This document shows positions 8,880 to 17,325 of a DNA stretch of 64,000 nucleotides, in pieces; within the stretch, counting starts at the first letter, position 1; the number at the start of each line of letters is the position of its first letter. A program made the position numbers and the translations under genes. The stretch is from SSC4 sp964443225 (GTDB lineage: Bacteria > Chloroflexota > Anaerolineae > SSC4 > Amarolineaceae). The notes beneath the pieces were generated by a model, which saw only the letters and a program-made list of their open reading frames with translations, was not told where the DNA came from and did no database searches. The stretch lies in assembly GCA_964443225.1 (NCBI GenBank), contig CAYUCC010000010.1, positions 1 to 64,000 on the forward strand, given 5' to 3'.

Positions 8880-9761
8880 ATGCCTGACGAATCGATTACC
8901 AGCCAGGTCGAACAACAGGCCCGCCGGGCCATCATCGAGCATGCCGTGGTGCGTTGGGAAAATGCGCTGATCGTAGCCGGCACGCTGCTCTTGACCTTTT
9001 TTGTGCCGTTGCCGTTTCCGGGGTGGCCAATTTGGGGGTGGCTGGCGCTGGGTGCGCTCGGCGTCGGCGGCATGGTGTACAGCAGTCTGAACGACAAAGA
9101 CGGCAACCGTAAGGTGGTCGCCGAGTTGTTCATGCAGAAGTTCGATACACGCGACATCAACGACCGCGGGCTGCGTCAGAAACTGGACCAGGCGATCGAT
9201 TATTATCACCGTATTCAACAGGCCATCGACAGCCAGGATGCGGGGATCGTGCGTGACCGGCTGGGCAGCACCGTGTCGCAGATCAACGACTGGCTGGCCA
9301 ACATGTTTCGTATCGCCCGCCGCCTGGATATCTATCGCCAGGACAGGGTCATTCAACGCGACCGGCAGTCGGTGCCGCGTGATGTGGCCAGTTACCGCGA
9401 ACGATTGCGCCGTGAGGACGAGCCGTCGGTGGCCGAGCAGCTGCGCGCCGCGCTGGCGGCACGCGAAACCCAACAGGCCGCCCTCGAGCGGCTTGACAAT
9501 GTGATGGAAAAGGCCGAGCTGCAGCTGGATCAGTCACTGGCCGCACTGGGCACGATCTATCCGCAGATTCAGCTCATCGGCGCGCGTGAGGTGGACAGCA
9601 GCCGCACCCAACGCCTGCAGGCCGACATCGCTGACCAGGTCAATACCCTGGGCGATCTGATCAACTCGATCAACGAAGTCTACAACGTCGAGCTGGCCAC
9701 CGTAGAACCGGCCGCCGCCGCCGTGGCCACGGCCCGCAAATCACAGCAGGCCGGCAAGTAA
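8880..9761 (+). CDS. Membrane protein with long coiled-coil tail, function unknown
   Basis: 293 residues. Two closely spaced transmembrane helices (ALIVAGTLLLTFFVPLPF and IWGWLALGALGVGGMVY, residues ~29-66) form a hairpin. After them come ~200 residues of charged helix rich in Gln, Arg, Asp and Ala with coiled-coil heptads, ending in an Ala/Val-rich segment and Lys. There are no enzyme motifs. The arrangement would place the coiled coil in the cytoplasm, where it could contact PspA; that is inference only. Spacing of 4 and 12 bases to its neighbours supports an operon. Confidence 0.65.
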   Translation: MPDESITSQVEQQARRAIIEHAVVRWENALIVAGTLLLTFFVPLPFPGWPIWGWLALGALGVGGMVYSSLNDKDGNRKVVAELFMQKFDTRDINDRGLRQKLDQAIDYYHRIQQAIDSQDAGIVRDRLGSTVSQINDWLANMFRIARRLDIYRQDRVIQRDRQSVPRDVASYRERLRREDEPSVAEQLRAALAARETQQAALERLDNVMEKAELQLDQSLAALGTIYPQIQLIGAREVDSSRTQRLQADIADQVNTLGDLINSINEVYNVELATVEPAAAAVATARKSQQAGK

Positions 9762-9773
9762 CAGGAGTCCGTT

Positions 9774-10907
9774 ATGCGTAAGTCCTTCCTCTTGTTCATA
9801 CTCGTTTCGGTTCTGGCACTGGGTGGGTGTAACAGCAGCGGCCAACCCACCCGCGGCGACGTCACGGTCTTCGTGGCCGTGCCTTTGTCCGGATTCCAGG
9901 CCAATGGCGGCCAGACGGTATTGGGCGGTGTGCGTTTGATGGCCGAGGAACTCAACCGGCAGAACGGCCTGCTCGGTTACCGCGTCAAGGTCGTGGGCGT
10001 GGATGATGAATCCGACTCCGACGTCGCCGTCAGTGGTGCTCAGCAAGTGCAGGAGGCCATCGATGCCGGCCAGCATGTCATCGGCATCGTCGGTCACCTG
10101 AACAGCGGTCAGACCCTGGCAGCCATGGAGCTCTACAAAGATATGCCGATCGTCGTGATTACGCCGACCTCATCGGAGACGTCGATCACACAGCAAGGCT
10201 ACCGTAATTTCTTCCGCATCAACGCCAACGACACGGTGCAGGCCGACGTCGATGCCGCTTTCCTGGTCAACCAGCTGGGGGCCAAACGGGTGGCGGTGCT
10301 GCACAACGATACACCGTACGGCATCGGCCTGCGCAACGAAATGAGCCGTGCCCTGAAGAACCTGGGCGCCGAGGTCGTGCTAACCCTGCAGGTCAAAGAA
10401 GGGCAGAGCCGTTTCCTGGAAGAAGCCGCCAAAATCGATGCCGTGCAGCCCGACGCTATCTTCTACGCCGGTTACGAGATCGAGGCGCCCTACCTGCGCG
10501 CCGACCTGATCGAAAACGGACTCGACATGCCGATGCTGGCCAGTGACGGGGCATTCCTCGCCGCCACCATCGACGAGTCCAACGGGACCGCCGAAGGCAT
10601 GTACGTCAGCGCCTTTGCACCCAGCCCGCGCGTCGCCGGCGAGCCGTGGATCGAGGCGTACCAGGCCGTCGAGTACCGCAACCCCGACACCTACTCGGTG
10701 AACGGGTACAGTGCGATGGCTGTGTTGGCCGAGGGCATCAAAAAGGCAAACTCCCTCGATGCAGCCAAGGTGGCCGACGCCATTCGTTCGCTGGATTATA
10801 AGGGCATCATCGGGCAGCTGCAGTTCCAGAGCAACGGGGACTTGCAGGATCCGCAGATGTATATCTTCCAGGTGCAGAACAACGAGTTCACCCAGGTGGC
10901 ACCCTAA
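9774..10907 (+). CDS. LivJ-like (Leu/Ile/Val-binding family) receptor lipoprotein
   Basis: 377 residues. A short signal peptide ends in LGGC (lipobox, Cys ~19). The mature protein is a type I periplasmic binding protein of the Peripla_BP_6 family, recognised by VFVAVPLSGFQANGGQTVLG, the ELNRQNGLLGYRVKVVGVDD segment and VITPTSSETSIT. Family members capture amino acids or other small molecules for ABC transporters or receptors. No liv permease or ATPase genes are adjacent, so it may feed a transporter encoded elsewhere or act as the sensor of this cluster. Confidence 0.85.
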   Translation: MRKSFLLFILVSVLALGGCNSSGQPTRGDVTVFVAVPLSGFQANGGQTVLGGVRLMAEELNRQNGLLGYRVKVVGVDDESDSDVAVSGAQQVQEAIDAGQHVIGIVGHLNSGQTLAAMELYKDMPIVVITPTSSETSITQQGYRNFFRINANDTVQADVDAAFLVNQLGAKRVAVLHNDTPYGIGLRNEMSRALKNLGAEVVLTLQVKEGQSRFLEEAAKIDAVQPDAIFYAGYEIEAPYLRADLIENGLDMPMLASDGAFLAATIDESNGTAEGMYVSAFAPSPRVAGEPWIEAYQAVEYRNPDTYSVNGYSAMAVLAEGIKKANSLDAAKVADAIRSLDYKGIIGQLQFQSNGDLQDPQMYIFQVQNNEFTQVAP

Positions 10908-10976
10908 CGGCGCACCACACGCAACGCCTCAGCCGGGTTTTGGCTGGACCTTGCGCAGAAGCGAAAGAAGAGACGG

Positions 10977-11453
10977 ATGGAACCAACAAAATCCGAGCTG
11001 GCATTACCAACCTCGTCGGAGATGACGTCGTGGCAAAGGAGCCTGCTAAACAATCTCGGCCACAAACGCACGATTCTGACGCTTTGCCAGTACTATCAGC
11101 GCCACGCACCCGCCGAAGAAATCGACTTCGTGGCCTTGATGAACGAGCTGCTCGAGATCTATCCCGAAGAGATCGCCGACCTTTCACGTCTACTGCGCCT
11201 GTACGACGTGCCACCCTCGGAAGCCGAAGTCTTGCGTCACCAGGTGCGGGATGGCCGGAACCGGCGCACGACGCTGACACGCCTGGAGTTCCTGCTGAGC
11301 CTGACCCGCGCCAACGCAGGCTGGTACCAGCGCGAACTGCAGCGCGAACCACCGCCCGATATCGCAGCGCTGTGGACCGCGTTGTTGGCCGCCGACAACG
11401 AGCGCATCCAGCGGTTCGGCGCTCTGCTGAACCCGGAATCGAGCCCAACCTGA
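10977..11453 (+). CDS. Small helical protein, function unknown
   Basis: 158 residues, predicted all-helical and soluble, with no signal peptide or cysteine-rich motif. It contains ILTLCQYYQRHAPAEEIDFV and a regular pattern of Leu and Arg, but I do not recognise a family. It follows the LivJ-like gene by 69 bases on the same strand, with an AGAGACGG purine stretch before the ATG. It may be the last member of the cluster. Confidence 0.5.
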   Translation: MEPTKSELALPTSSEMTSWQRSLLNNLGHKRTILTLCQYYQRHAPAEEIDFVALMNELLEIYPEEIADLSRLLRLYDVPPSEAEVLRHQVRDGRNRRTTLTRLEFLLSLTRANAGWYQRELQREPPPDIAALWTALLAADNERIQRFGALLNPESSPT

Positions 11454-11555
11454 CACGCAACATAGCCGGTACGCCGTGCTTGTTACGCAGTCAATATCTT
11501 TCAGCAACAGAGCCCGCCCGGCAAAGGGCCGGAGAGGCTCGCACAGGAGACAGCA

Positions 11556-12368
11556 ATGCAGCCACCTGACGCTTCCAACGTCGAAATTCGTCCCATGGGT
11601 GTCGATCTGGTGACGAACGTCTGCCTGCACCACGGCCCCCTGGCTGCCTGCACGCTAACGCCGTCGACCGACGAGAAGGTCGATGCCCGGCTGCTGACAC
11701 ATCCCTGGCCCGACAGTCTGATCGACGAGCTGGCACCGCAGCTGGGACAACACCTCTTCTGCCCGCCGGGACGTTCGGTAGAGCGGCGCGAGTTTCTGCG
11801 CGAGGTGACGCTGCGTTACGGCGCGTGCGCCATCCAGGCGTGGGATGGCGACCTGATCGTGGGCGTCGTGCGGTTTTTTCCCAGCGGCCTGCTCCTACGG
11901 CTCGGCCAGCAGTCACCCGATCTGCAGTCGAGCTGGTTCTGGCCGGCGGTGGAAGCGGACGACCCGGCCAACACCTTGTTCGTCTTGTGCGTCGAAACCG
12001 GCGCCGCTAACTTCCAGCCCGGCATATTGGTGGCACCGCCAGACGAGCCGACGGCCGTTGACCCGCTGGCCTACCAACGGCGGGGTATTGGCAGCCTGTT
12101 GGTGCGTGCGCTCATCGACTGGGCACGTGAGCATGGCTGGGCACGGCTGCAAGTCGGTGCCGGCCAGGACCTGGAGATTGTGTATGGTCTCACCGGTACC
12201 GGGGGACGTACATTCTGGGAGAAGCTCGGATTTCGGACGGAACGCGAGCTGCCCGTACTGCCCTGGGTTGCCGGTGACCTGCCGGTGCTGTCCTACCAGG
12301 CAAGCCGCCGCCGTATGGACCTGGATGACGCCCAGCGCCAGTGGTTGATGGTGCTGGATTTGGAGTAG
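11556..12368 (+). CDS. GNAT-family N-acetyltransferase
   Basis: 270 residues. The acetyl-CoA-binding motif A is clear (YQRRGIGSLLVRALIDWAREHGW, in the second half) and is followed by the usual FWEKLGFRTE strand-helix of GNAT enzymes. The N-terminal ~90 residues are a separate extension of unknown role. It should transfer an acetyl group to an amine; the acceptor is unknown. AGGAGA lies 8 bases before the ATG. It converges with the next minus-strand GNAT gene across a repeat-filled spacer. Confidence 0.8.
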   Translation: MQPPDASNVEIRPMGVDLVTNVCLHHGPLAACTLTPSTDEKVDARLLTHPWPDSLIDELAPQLGQHLFCPPGRSVERREFLREVTLRYGACAIQAWDGDLIVGVVRFFPSGLLLRLGQQSPDLQSSWFWPAVEADDPANTLFVLCVETGAANFQPGILVAPPDEPTAVDPLAYQRRGIGSLLVRALIDWAREHGWARLQVGAGQDLEIVYGLTGTGGRTFWEKLGFRTERELPVLPWVAGDLPVLSYQASRRRMDLDDAQRQWLMVLDLE

Positions 12369-12399
12369 ATGCTCTGAGGCTCAGCTCACCGGTGAGCGC

Positions 12400-12545
12400 C
12401 GCACGGCCACGTGCGGCACGGGTTTTCCACGACAGGAGGGGTCCGCACGCCCACGTGCGGCACGGGCTTTCCACGACAGGAGGAGTGCCGCACGCCCACG
12501 TGCGGCACGGGCTTTCCACGACAAGAGGAGTCCGCACCTGGGGGT
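12400..12545. repeat. Three 44/45-bp tandem repeats with internal palindromes
   Basis: Copies of GTGCGGCACGGG start at 12411, 12455 and 12500, giving periods of 44 and 45 bp. Each unit holds a short palindrome (CCGCACG/CGTGCGG) and the phrase TTTCCACGACAGGAGG. Upstream, 12384-12397 is a perfect 14-bp palindrome GCTCACCGGTGAGC. The units lie between two convergent GNAT genes and encode nothing credible. Confidence 0.8.
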
Positions 12546-12561
12546 GCGGACTCCTCTTGTC
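12520..12561. terminator. 19-bp perfect hairpin
   Basis: Bases 12520-12538 and 12543-12561 are perfect complements around a TGGG loop. The left arm belongs to the third 45-bp repeat and the right arm to the first 14-bp repeat. Its site between convergent genes suggests a bidirectional terminator, although no U-tract follows. Confidence 0.6.
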
Positions 12562-12628
12562 CTGCTCCTCTTGTCCTGCTCCTCTTGTCCTGCTCCTCTT
12601 GTCCTGCTCCTCTTGTCCTGCTCCTCTT
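12551..12628. repeat. 14-bp tandem repeat, five and a half copies
   Basis: CTCCTCTTGTCCTG is repeated without change starting at 12551, 12565, 12579, 12593 and 12607, with a partial copy at 12621. The array ends 12 bases before the stop codon of the minus-strand GNAT gene, so slippage here could alter its 3' end. Confidence 0.9.
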
Positions 12629-12639
12629 TGCTGCCCGAC

Positions 12640-13080
12640 TTAGCCGTCCCACCGCATGGTGCGAATGTGCGGCCCGCGCAGCAGCGGCAGCAGCCAGTCA
12701 CCCAGGGTTGCCTTGAGGCGCAGCTTCCAGGGCACCGTGTGGCGCGGCACGATGTGGAAACCAACCTGCTCGTAGAAAGTCACGCGGTAGTCGGGGCACT
12801 CCAGGAACAGCGGTGGCTGGCTGCGCGCCTGAAGCGTGCGCACGATGGCCACACCCACCCCGCGCCGCCGGTACGCCTTCGATACCACCATGCTGCCCAG
12901 CTCACGCAGTGCCGGGTCCGGTCGAATCTGCCCGCAGCCAATGATCTGACCATCGGCCTCGGCCACCACAAAATTCTGCCAGTGCAGATTGCTTGGATCG
13001 AGACGGGCCGCGCGCACCAGGTTTACGATGGTGGACTGGTCTTCGGCACGCGCGGCCCGAATGAGGAAGGGCCCGGTCAC
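12640..13080 (-). CDS. GNAT-family N-acetyltransferase (small)
   Basis: 146 residues, a minimal GNAT fold. MVVSKAYRRRGVGVAIV (about residues 69-85) is the acetyl-CoA pyrophosphate loop, and YRVTFYEQVGFHIV is the C-terminal strand-helix; the WQNFVVAEADGQIIGCG segment is the central strand pair. The start is a GTG whose bases overlap the stop of the acyl-CoA ligase (GTGA, 13077-13080), so the two genes are translationally coupled. It could acylate or acetylate a protein, for instance to control the ligase as Pat-type enzymes do, but this is only suggested by position. Confidence 0.8.
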   Translation of the reverse strand: MTGPFLIRAARAEDQSTIVNLVRAARLDPSNLHWQNFVVAEADGQIIGCGQIRPDPALRELGSMVVSKAYRRRGVGVAIVRTLQARSQPPLFLECPDYRVTFYEQVGFHIVPRHTVPWKLRLKATLGDWLLPLLRGPHIRTMRWDG

Positions 13081-14780
13081 GCCGCTGGGTTCTGCTGTTT
13101 GTACTCGTCGACCAGGGCGCGACGCAGCACCTTGCCCACCATGGTCTTGGGCAGCGTATCGCGGAACTGGACATATTTTGGCACTTTGTACGGTGCCATG
13201 TTTTCCTTGGCGTAGGCGCGGAGTTCATCGACCGTGGCCTTTTCACCGGCCTTGAGCACGATCCAGGCCGCCACTGCTTCGCCCTTGTAGCCATCGGGCA
13301 CGCCGGCCACCGCAACTTCCAGCACCTTGGGATGCTGGGCCAGCACCTCTTCCACCTCACGTGGCCAGACCTGATAGCCACTGGCCTTGATCAGTTCCTT
13401 CTTCCGATCGACGATGAAGAGATAGCCTTGGTCATCCAGGTAACCGATATCGCCGGTGTGCAGCCAGCGTGCGCCGTCGTGTTCCTGCACCATTTCGCTG
13501 GTTGCATCGTCCCGATTCCAGTAGCCGCTCATGATTTGTGGTGCGCTCATCAGGATCTCGCCCACTTCGTTGACCGGCAGGCTGCCCTCACCGGTGGTGG
13601 CATCACCGATGCGGATCGTCACGTCGGGCAGCGGCATACCGACCGAACCCAGTTTGGACTTGCCGCCGTACGGGTTGACACAGCACGCCATCATCGCTTC
13701 GGTCAGTGAATAACCTTCGACGATACGTCCCCCCGTCAGCTTCTCGAACGCAGTTTGGGTTTCGGCCAGCATCGGCGCCGCCCCGGAGATGCACGCCTTC
13801 ATGGAGTGGAAGTTGACTTTGCCCTCCTTGACCAGCGGATGATTGAGCAGGGCGATGTACATGGTGGGCACACCGAGGAAAAAGGCCGGTTTGGTCTCGT
13901 CGATGGTTTTGGCCAGGTCCTCGATGTTGCGCGGGTCCGGTACGAGAGCCAGCGGGAAGTGCCCGACCATCGCCGTGCTCACGGCACCCACGTTGCCAAA
14001 CACATGGAAGAGCGGCAGCGGAACACAGAAGACCGATTCCCAGTCAGTCAACGCTTCTTTGAACCATTCACGCACCTGGGTACCGGCCGCACGCAGGCCG
14101 GCGTGCGTGCCAATGGCGACCTTGGGAATGCCAGTCGTACCACCGGTGCCCAACAGCAGAGCCGGGTCATTTTCGCTGACCACGACGTTGGGACGTGGTT
14201 TGCCGGCGTACGGTTCGATCACATCCCTGAACATACGGTCGTTGCCCTGCAGCGTCACACCCTGCCCGGCTTTTTTCTCCTTGAGCAGCTTGAACAGGAT
14301 ACGCTTCATTCTGGGCAGGAAGTCGGTGATGTTCGAGGCAATCACGTGCTCCAGCTTGGTCTTCGGCTGCAGAGCCTTGATGCGCGCATAGAATGGATTG
14401 AGCACCACGATCACTTTCGATCCGGTGCTGCTCAACAATTCTTCCAGCTCGCGTTCGGTGTAGATGGGGTTCAGCGGTGAAAAGACACCGCCAATCTTCC
14501 AGGTGCCAAGCTGCGCCACCAGGGCCTGCGGTGAGTTGACCATCACCGTCGACACCGGCTCGCCTTTTTTGACACCGAGATCAACCAAGGCATTGGCGAA
14601 CTGGTCACTCAACCTGTCCAGTTCAGCCCACGTCATGGTGGTGCCCTTGAACCAGACAGCCGTTGCATTGGGCCGCTTCTGTACCGCCTCGGCCAGACAG
14701 TCCAACAAGGTGCCCTTGTAGGGTACCAACGTGGTCTTCATGCCTGGGTCGTAATTGGGGATCCATGGTGTATCGCTCAT
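13077..14780 (-). CDS. fadD: Long-chain fatty acid-CoA ligase (AMP-forming)
   Basis: 567 residues, typical for FadD. The adenylate-forming motifs are present: the phosphate loop GTGGTTGIPK (211-220), then GYSLTEA, the LHTGDIGYLDDQGYLFIVDR hinge region, and the C-terminal PKTMVGKVLRR with its catalytic lysine. The residue after the loop Lys is Val instead of the common Gly. It activates fatty acids with ATP and CoA at the membrane for beta-oxidation or lipid synthesis. AAGGAGAAG precedes the ATG. It is the first gene of a two-gene operon with a GNAT acetyltransferase. Confidence 0.9.
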   Translation of the reverse strand: MSDTPWIPNYDPGMKTTLVPYKGTLLDCLAEAVQKRPNATAVWFKGTTMTWAELDRLSDQFANALVDLGVKKGEPVSTVMVNSPQALVAQLGTWKIGGVFSPLNPIYTERELEELLSSTGSKVIVVLNPFYARIKALQPKTKLEHVIASNITDFLPRMKRILFKLLKEKKAGQGVTLQGNDRMFRDVIEPYAGKPRPNVVVSENDPALLLGTGGTTGIPKVAIGTHAGLRAAGTQVREWFKEALTDWESVFCVPLPLFHVFGNVGAVSTAMVGHFPLALVPDPRNIEDLAKTIDETKPAFFLGVPTMYIALLNHPLVKEGKVNFHSMKACISGAAPMLAETQTAFEKLTGGRIVEGYSLTEAMMACCVNPYGGKSKLGSVGMPLPDVTIRIGDATTGEGSLPVNEVGEILMSAPQIMSGYWNRDDATSEMVQEHDGARWLHTGDIGYLDDQGYLFIVDRKKELIKASGYQVWPREVEEVLAQHPKVLEVAVAGVPDGYKGEAVAAWIVLKAGEKATVDELRAYAKENMAPYKVPKYVQFRDTLPKTMVGKVLRRALVDEYKQQNPAA

Positions 14781-14897
14781 GTCTTCTCCTTGTCTGCTGA
14801 ACTTGTCTGATCGAATCGTCAGGGCTTCCAGAAGAATAACTTACCGTGATTTACGGCGATTCCGGTCATTTTGCACGAAGCTGCTCTTTCGCAAGCC

Positions 14898-14973
14898 CTT
14901 AGAGCCTATCCGAATAACTGCCCTCAGCCGCCTTATTGAGGCGAGTATCAGGTTATTCGGATAGGCCCTTAGA
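14898..14973. repeat. Palindromic dispersed element, copy 1
   Basis: Bases 14904-14918 and 14952-14966 form a perfect 15-bp inverted repeat (arm GCCTATCCGAATAAC), and the interior has its own small hairpin (CGCCT/AGGCG). Two related elements occur at 26163-26235 and 62406-62470. This copy lies downstream of rluE and upstream of the ligase operon, so it may also end rluE transcription. Confidence 0.65.
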
Positions 14974-14991
14974 TGAATGCCAACCGGTCGG

Positions 14992-15663
14992 TTAGCGGTC
15001 GTTCGTTCCTTGACCTGATGTCGATTCAAGGCGGGCCACGGCCCCGCGTACGGTTCGGTTTGGCAGCTCGCGCCACGCCCCAGGCTTCAAATCGTCGAGC
15101 CGGAAGGGCCCAATGGCCACCCGCACCAAACGCAGCGTCGGGTACCCCACGGCGGCCGTCATACGGCGTACCTGCCGATTACGGCCTTCGGTCAAAACAA
15201 TACGCAGCCAGGCAGTTGGTACCGATTTGCGGTATCGAATCGGTACCGCACGTTCCCATAGGTCCGGCGGGGTGGCCAGGCGCTCGACGTGCACTGGCCG
15301 CGACAGTTCGCCCTCGATGGTCACACCGTGGCGCAGTTGTTCCAGGGCTGCGCTGTCCGGCACCCGCTCGACCTGAACCAGGTAGGTCTTTGGTATCTTG
15401 TGCTGTGGATCGGCGAGGTGGTGAATCAGCACACCGTCGTCGGTCAAAAGCAGCAGACCCTCGCTGTCCATGTCCAGGCGTCCCGCCGCGTACACGCCCG
15501 GCACTGGGATGTGATCGGCCAACGTGGGCCGGCCACCGGCATCGGTGAACTGGCACAAGACACCGAACGGTTTGTTAAATAGAATCGTACGCGACACCGG
15601 CGACCGCCCGGCTGCGCGTGACGACCGGGGGGCACGCGCAGGCCCGGGCATCGGCGTCGTCAT
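14992..15663 (-). CDS. rluE: Ribosomal RNA pseudouridine synthase, RluE-like
   Basis: 223 residues with no N-terminal S4 domain, which fits the RluE branch of the RsuA/RluB family rather than RsuA itself. The catalytic motif is AGRLDMDSEGLLLLTDDG (Asp in GRLDxDSEG), with NKPFGVLCQF before it and the family's LTEGRNRQVRRM motif later. RluE makes pseudouridine 2457 in E. coli 23S rRNA; the exact target here is inferred. The ATG at 15663 overlaps the stop of the upstream lipoprotein gene by 4 bp (ATGA), so an open extension to 15693 is unlikely to be used. The C-terminus is Arg-rich. Confidence 0.87.
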   Translation of the reverse strand: MTTPMPGPARAPRSSRAAGRSPVSRTILFNKPFGVLCQFTDAGGRPTLADHIPVPGVYAAGRLDMDSEGLLLLTDDGVLIHHLADPQHKIPKTYLVQVERVPDSAALEQLRHGVTIEGELSRPVHVERLATPPDLWERAVPIRYRKSVPTAWLRIVLTEGRNRQVRRMTAAVGYPTLRLVRVAIGPFRLDDLKPGAWRELPNRTVRGAVARLESTSGQGTNDR

Positions 15664-16106
15664 TGGTCGCGCAGCTTCGCCGAATCGAACCACAGTCCGC
15701 TGATCAGGTGATCGGCGGTGTCTTTGTTGAAGACGACGCGTATGGTCACCGGGTTATCGTTGGCGAATTGGGCCTCGTAAACGACACGTGTAAAGTTGTC
15801 AACCACATCGACGGAGCTGACGGTGCGCGACTGGTACAACCCGATTTTGTCGCCGATGCTGGTCATGAATCCGTCGAAAGAACTGGCCGGCATGGCTTTG
15901 GCCATCTGCTCGTCAAAATCACGGGCAAACCGGGCGTAGTCACCCTCGTTCATGCCCTGCAGCAGATTGTCGGTCATTGGTTCGGAATACGCCAAAACGG
16001 CATCCCGATCGGTGCCGGTCAGGACGACAGGCTGGGGCGCGGCACCACAGCCCACCAGCACGAGACAACACAGGAAACTTACGCTCACCAGGACTCGTTT
16101 GAACAT
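15660..16106 (-). CDS. Lipoprotein, DUF3887-like
   Basis: 148 residues. The start at 16106 gives a clean lipoprotein signal peptide (MFKRVLVSVSFLCCLVLVGC, Cys 20) preceded by GGAGAG; the frame stays open to 16322 only because of a low-complexity repeat. The mature part resembles DUF3887, a small cystatin/NTF2-like fold (NLLQGMNEGDYARFARDFDE, later FANDNPVTIRVVFNKD). Such domains are surface-exposed with unknown ligands. It is coupled by a 4-bp overlap to rluE, an odd pairing of a surface protein with an rRNA enzyme. Confidence 0.7.
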   Translation of the reverse strand: MFKRVLVSVSFLCCLVLVGCGAAPQPVVLTGTDRDAVLAYSEPMTDNLLQGMNEGDYARFARDFDEQMAKAMPASSFDGFMTSIGDKIGLYQSRTVSSVDVVDNFTRVVYEAQFANDNPVTIRVVFNKDTADHLISGLWFDSAKLRDQ

Positions 16107-16177
16107 AGTTTTCTCTCCACGCGATGACAACATATTTGCATGTATTTTACACCATTTGTGCCAGAACACGCAACCTT

Positions 16178-16315
16178 TCCATTTTGGATTTTGGATTTTG
16201 GATTTTGGATTGGAGGATTGGAGGATTTTGGATTTTGGATTTTGGATTGGAGGATTGGAGGATTTTGGATTTTGGATTTTGGATTTTGGATTTTGGATTG
16301 GGGGATTTTGGATGG
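16178..16315. repeat. TTTTGGA / TTGGAGGA low-complexity tandem repeat
   Basis: About 140 bp built from 7-bp TTTTGGA units interrupted by pairs of TTGGAGGA. It lies between the divergent lipoprotein and YwiC-like genes and therefore in or near both promoter regions. In translation it creates spurious reading-frame extensions (Phe-Gly-Phe-Trp or Asn-Pro-Lys-Ser repeats) on both strands. Confidence 0.9.
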
Positions 16316-16391
16316 ATGGCATGGGCTTGTGAATATTCGTGGGTCATGGTATCCTGCAATCCGAGAGTCTTTTGGAGAGGAGACGATTGGT

Positions 16392-17231
16392 ATGACAGCG
16401 GTCGCACGCAAGTCGGTGTGGCAGCGGCATATTGCGTTGACACAGGAGCATGGCTCCTGGGTGTTTTTGTTTAGCCCCTTGTTGATCGGGTTGGCTGCGG
16501 GGGGGCGGTTCACCCTGGCTTCGGTGTATCTGATCGTAACGGCGCTGGCGGCGTTTTTGGTGCGCCAGCCTATTACGGTCATGGTCAAGGTGCGCAGTCA
16601 CCGCCGCAGTCCACAGGACCTTCCCGCGGCGTATTTCTGGACCGCGGTTTACAGCGTGATCGGGCTGCTCGGTTTTGCCGGCTTGTGGAGCCAGGGGGCC
16701 GCCTACGTGGCGATTCTGGCTCTGCCCGGTATCCCAGTATTTGTCTGGCACCTGGTCCTGGTGGCACGTCGGGCCGAACGGCGGCAAATCGGCATCGAAG
16801 TCATCGCCAGTGGGGTGCTGGCCCTGGCTGCACCGGCGGCGTACTGGGTCGGCATTGGGCAGGTCGATGCCATGGGTTGGTGGCTGTGGGCGCTGACCTG
16901 GTTCCAGTCCGCGGCATCCATCGTGTACGCGGCGCTGCGCCTGGAACAGCGGCCGTGGAAAACCGTTCCGCCGCTCGATCAGCGTCTGAAGACCGGCCGG
17001 CGGGCGCTGATGTACACCACCTTCAACCTGGTGGCGGTGCTCATCCTGGCCGTGATCGGCGTTCTGCCGCCGCTGCTGCCCCTTGCCTACGTCGTGCAGT
17101 GGGCCGAGTCGGTCTACGGCACCCTGCGGCCCGCCATCGGTGTCAAACCGACGCGCATTGGCATTCGCCAGCTTCTGGTGAGTATCATCTACACGCTGGT
17201 GTTCATCCTGACGTGGTCGCCGGTGGCTTGA
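16392..17231 (+). CDS. YwiC-like integral membrane protein
   Basis: 279 residues. The N-terminal ALTQEHGSWVFLFSPLLIGL is the hallmark of the YwiC family (conserved QEHG), and about eight hydrophobic helices follow. The function of the family is not established; it looks like a small transporter or an enzyme of the UbiA-like membrane type, and I would not choose. The ATG at 16392 is preceded by GGAGAGGAG; upstream in-frame ATGs lie in the low-complexity repeat and are rejected. It is monocistronic, ending at a hairpin shared with the convergent MBL gene. Confidence 0.8.
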   Translation: MTAVARKSVWQRHIALTQEHGSWVFLFSPLLIGLAAGGRFTLASVYLIVTALAAFLVRQPITVMVKVRSHRRSPQDLPAAYFWTAVYSVIGLLGFAGLWSQGAAYVAILALPGIPVFVWHLVLVARRAERRQIGIEVIASGVLALAAPAAYWVGIGQVDAMGWWLWALTWFQSAASIVYAALRLEQRPWKTVPPLDQRLKTGRRALMYTTFNLVAVLILAVIGVLPPLLPLAYVVQWAESVYGTLRPAIGVKPTRIGIRQLLVSIIYTLVFILTWSPVA

Positions 17232-17325
17232 GGATCACCACAAATACACCAGGTTTCGTATTTTGCAGGTGGTCTGTCCTTGTCTGTGAATTCTCACTCG
17301 GCCACTTGACACGCACGCACCACAA

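Noticed and set aside
12400..12545. Possible CRISPR array (44/45-bp spacing)
   Set aside because: Whole units are repeated with no unique spacers, there are only three copies, and there are no cas genes.
16140..16391. N-terminal extension of the YwiC-like protein
   Set aside because: It only translates the TTTTGGA repeat; the ATG at 16392 has a strong ribosome site and starts at the family's N-terminus.
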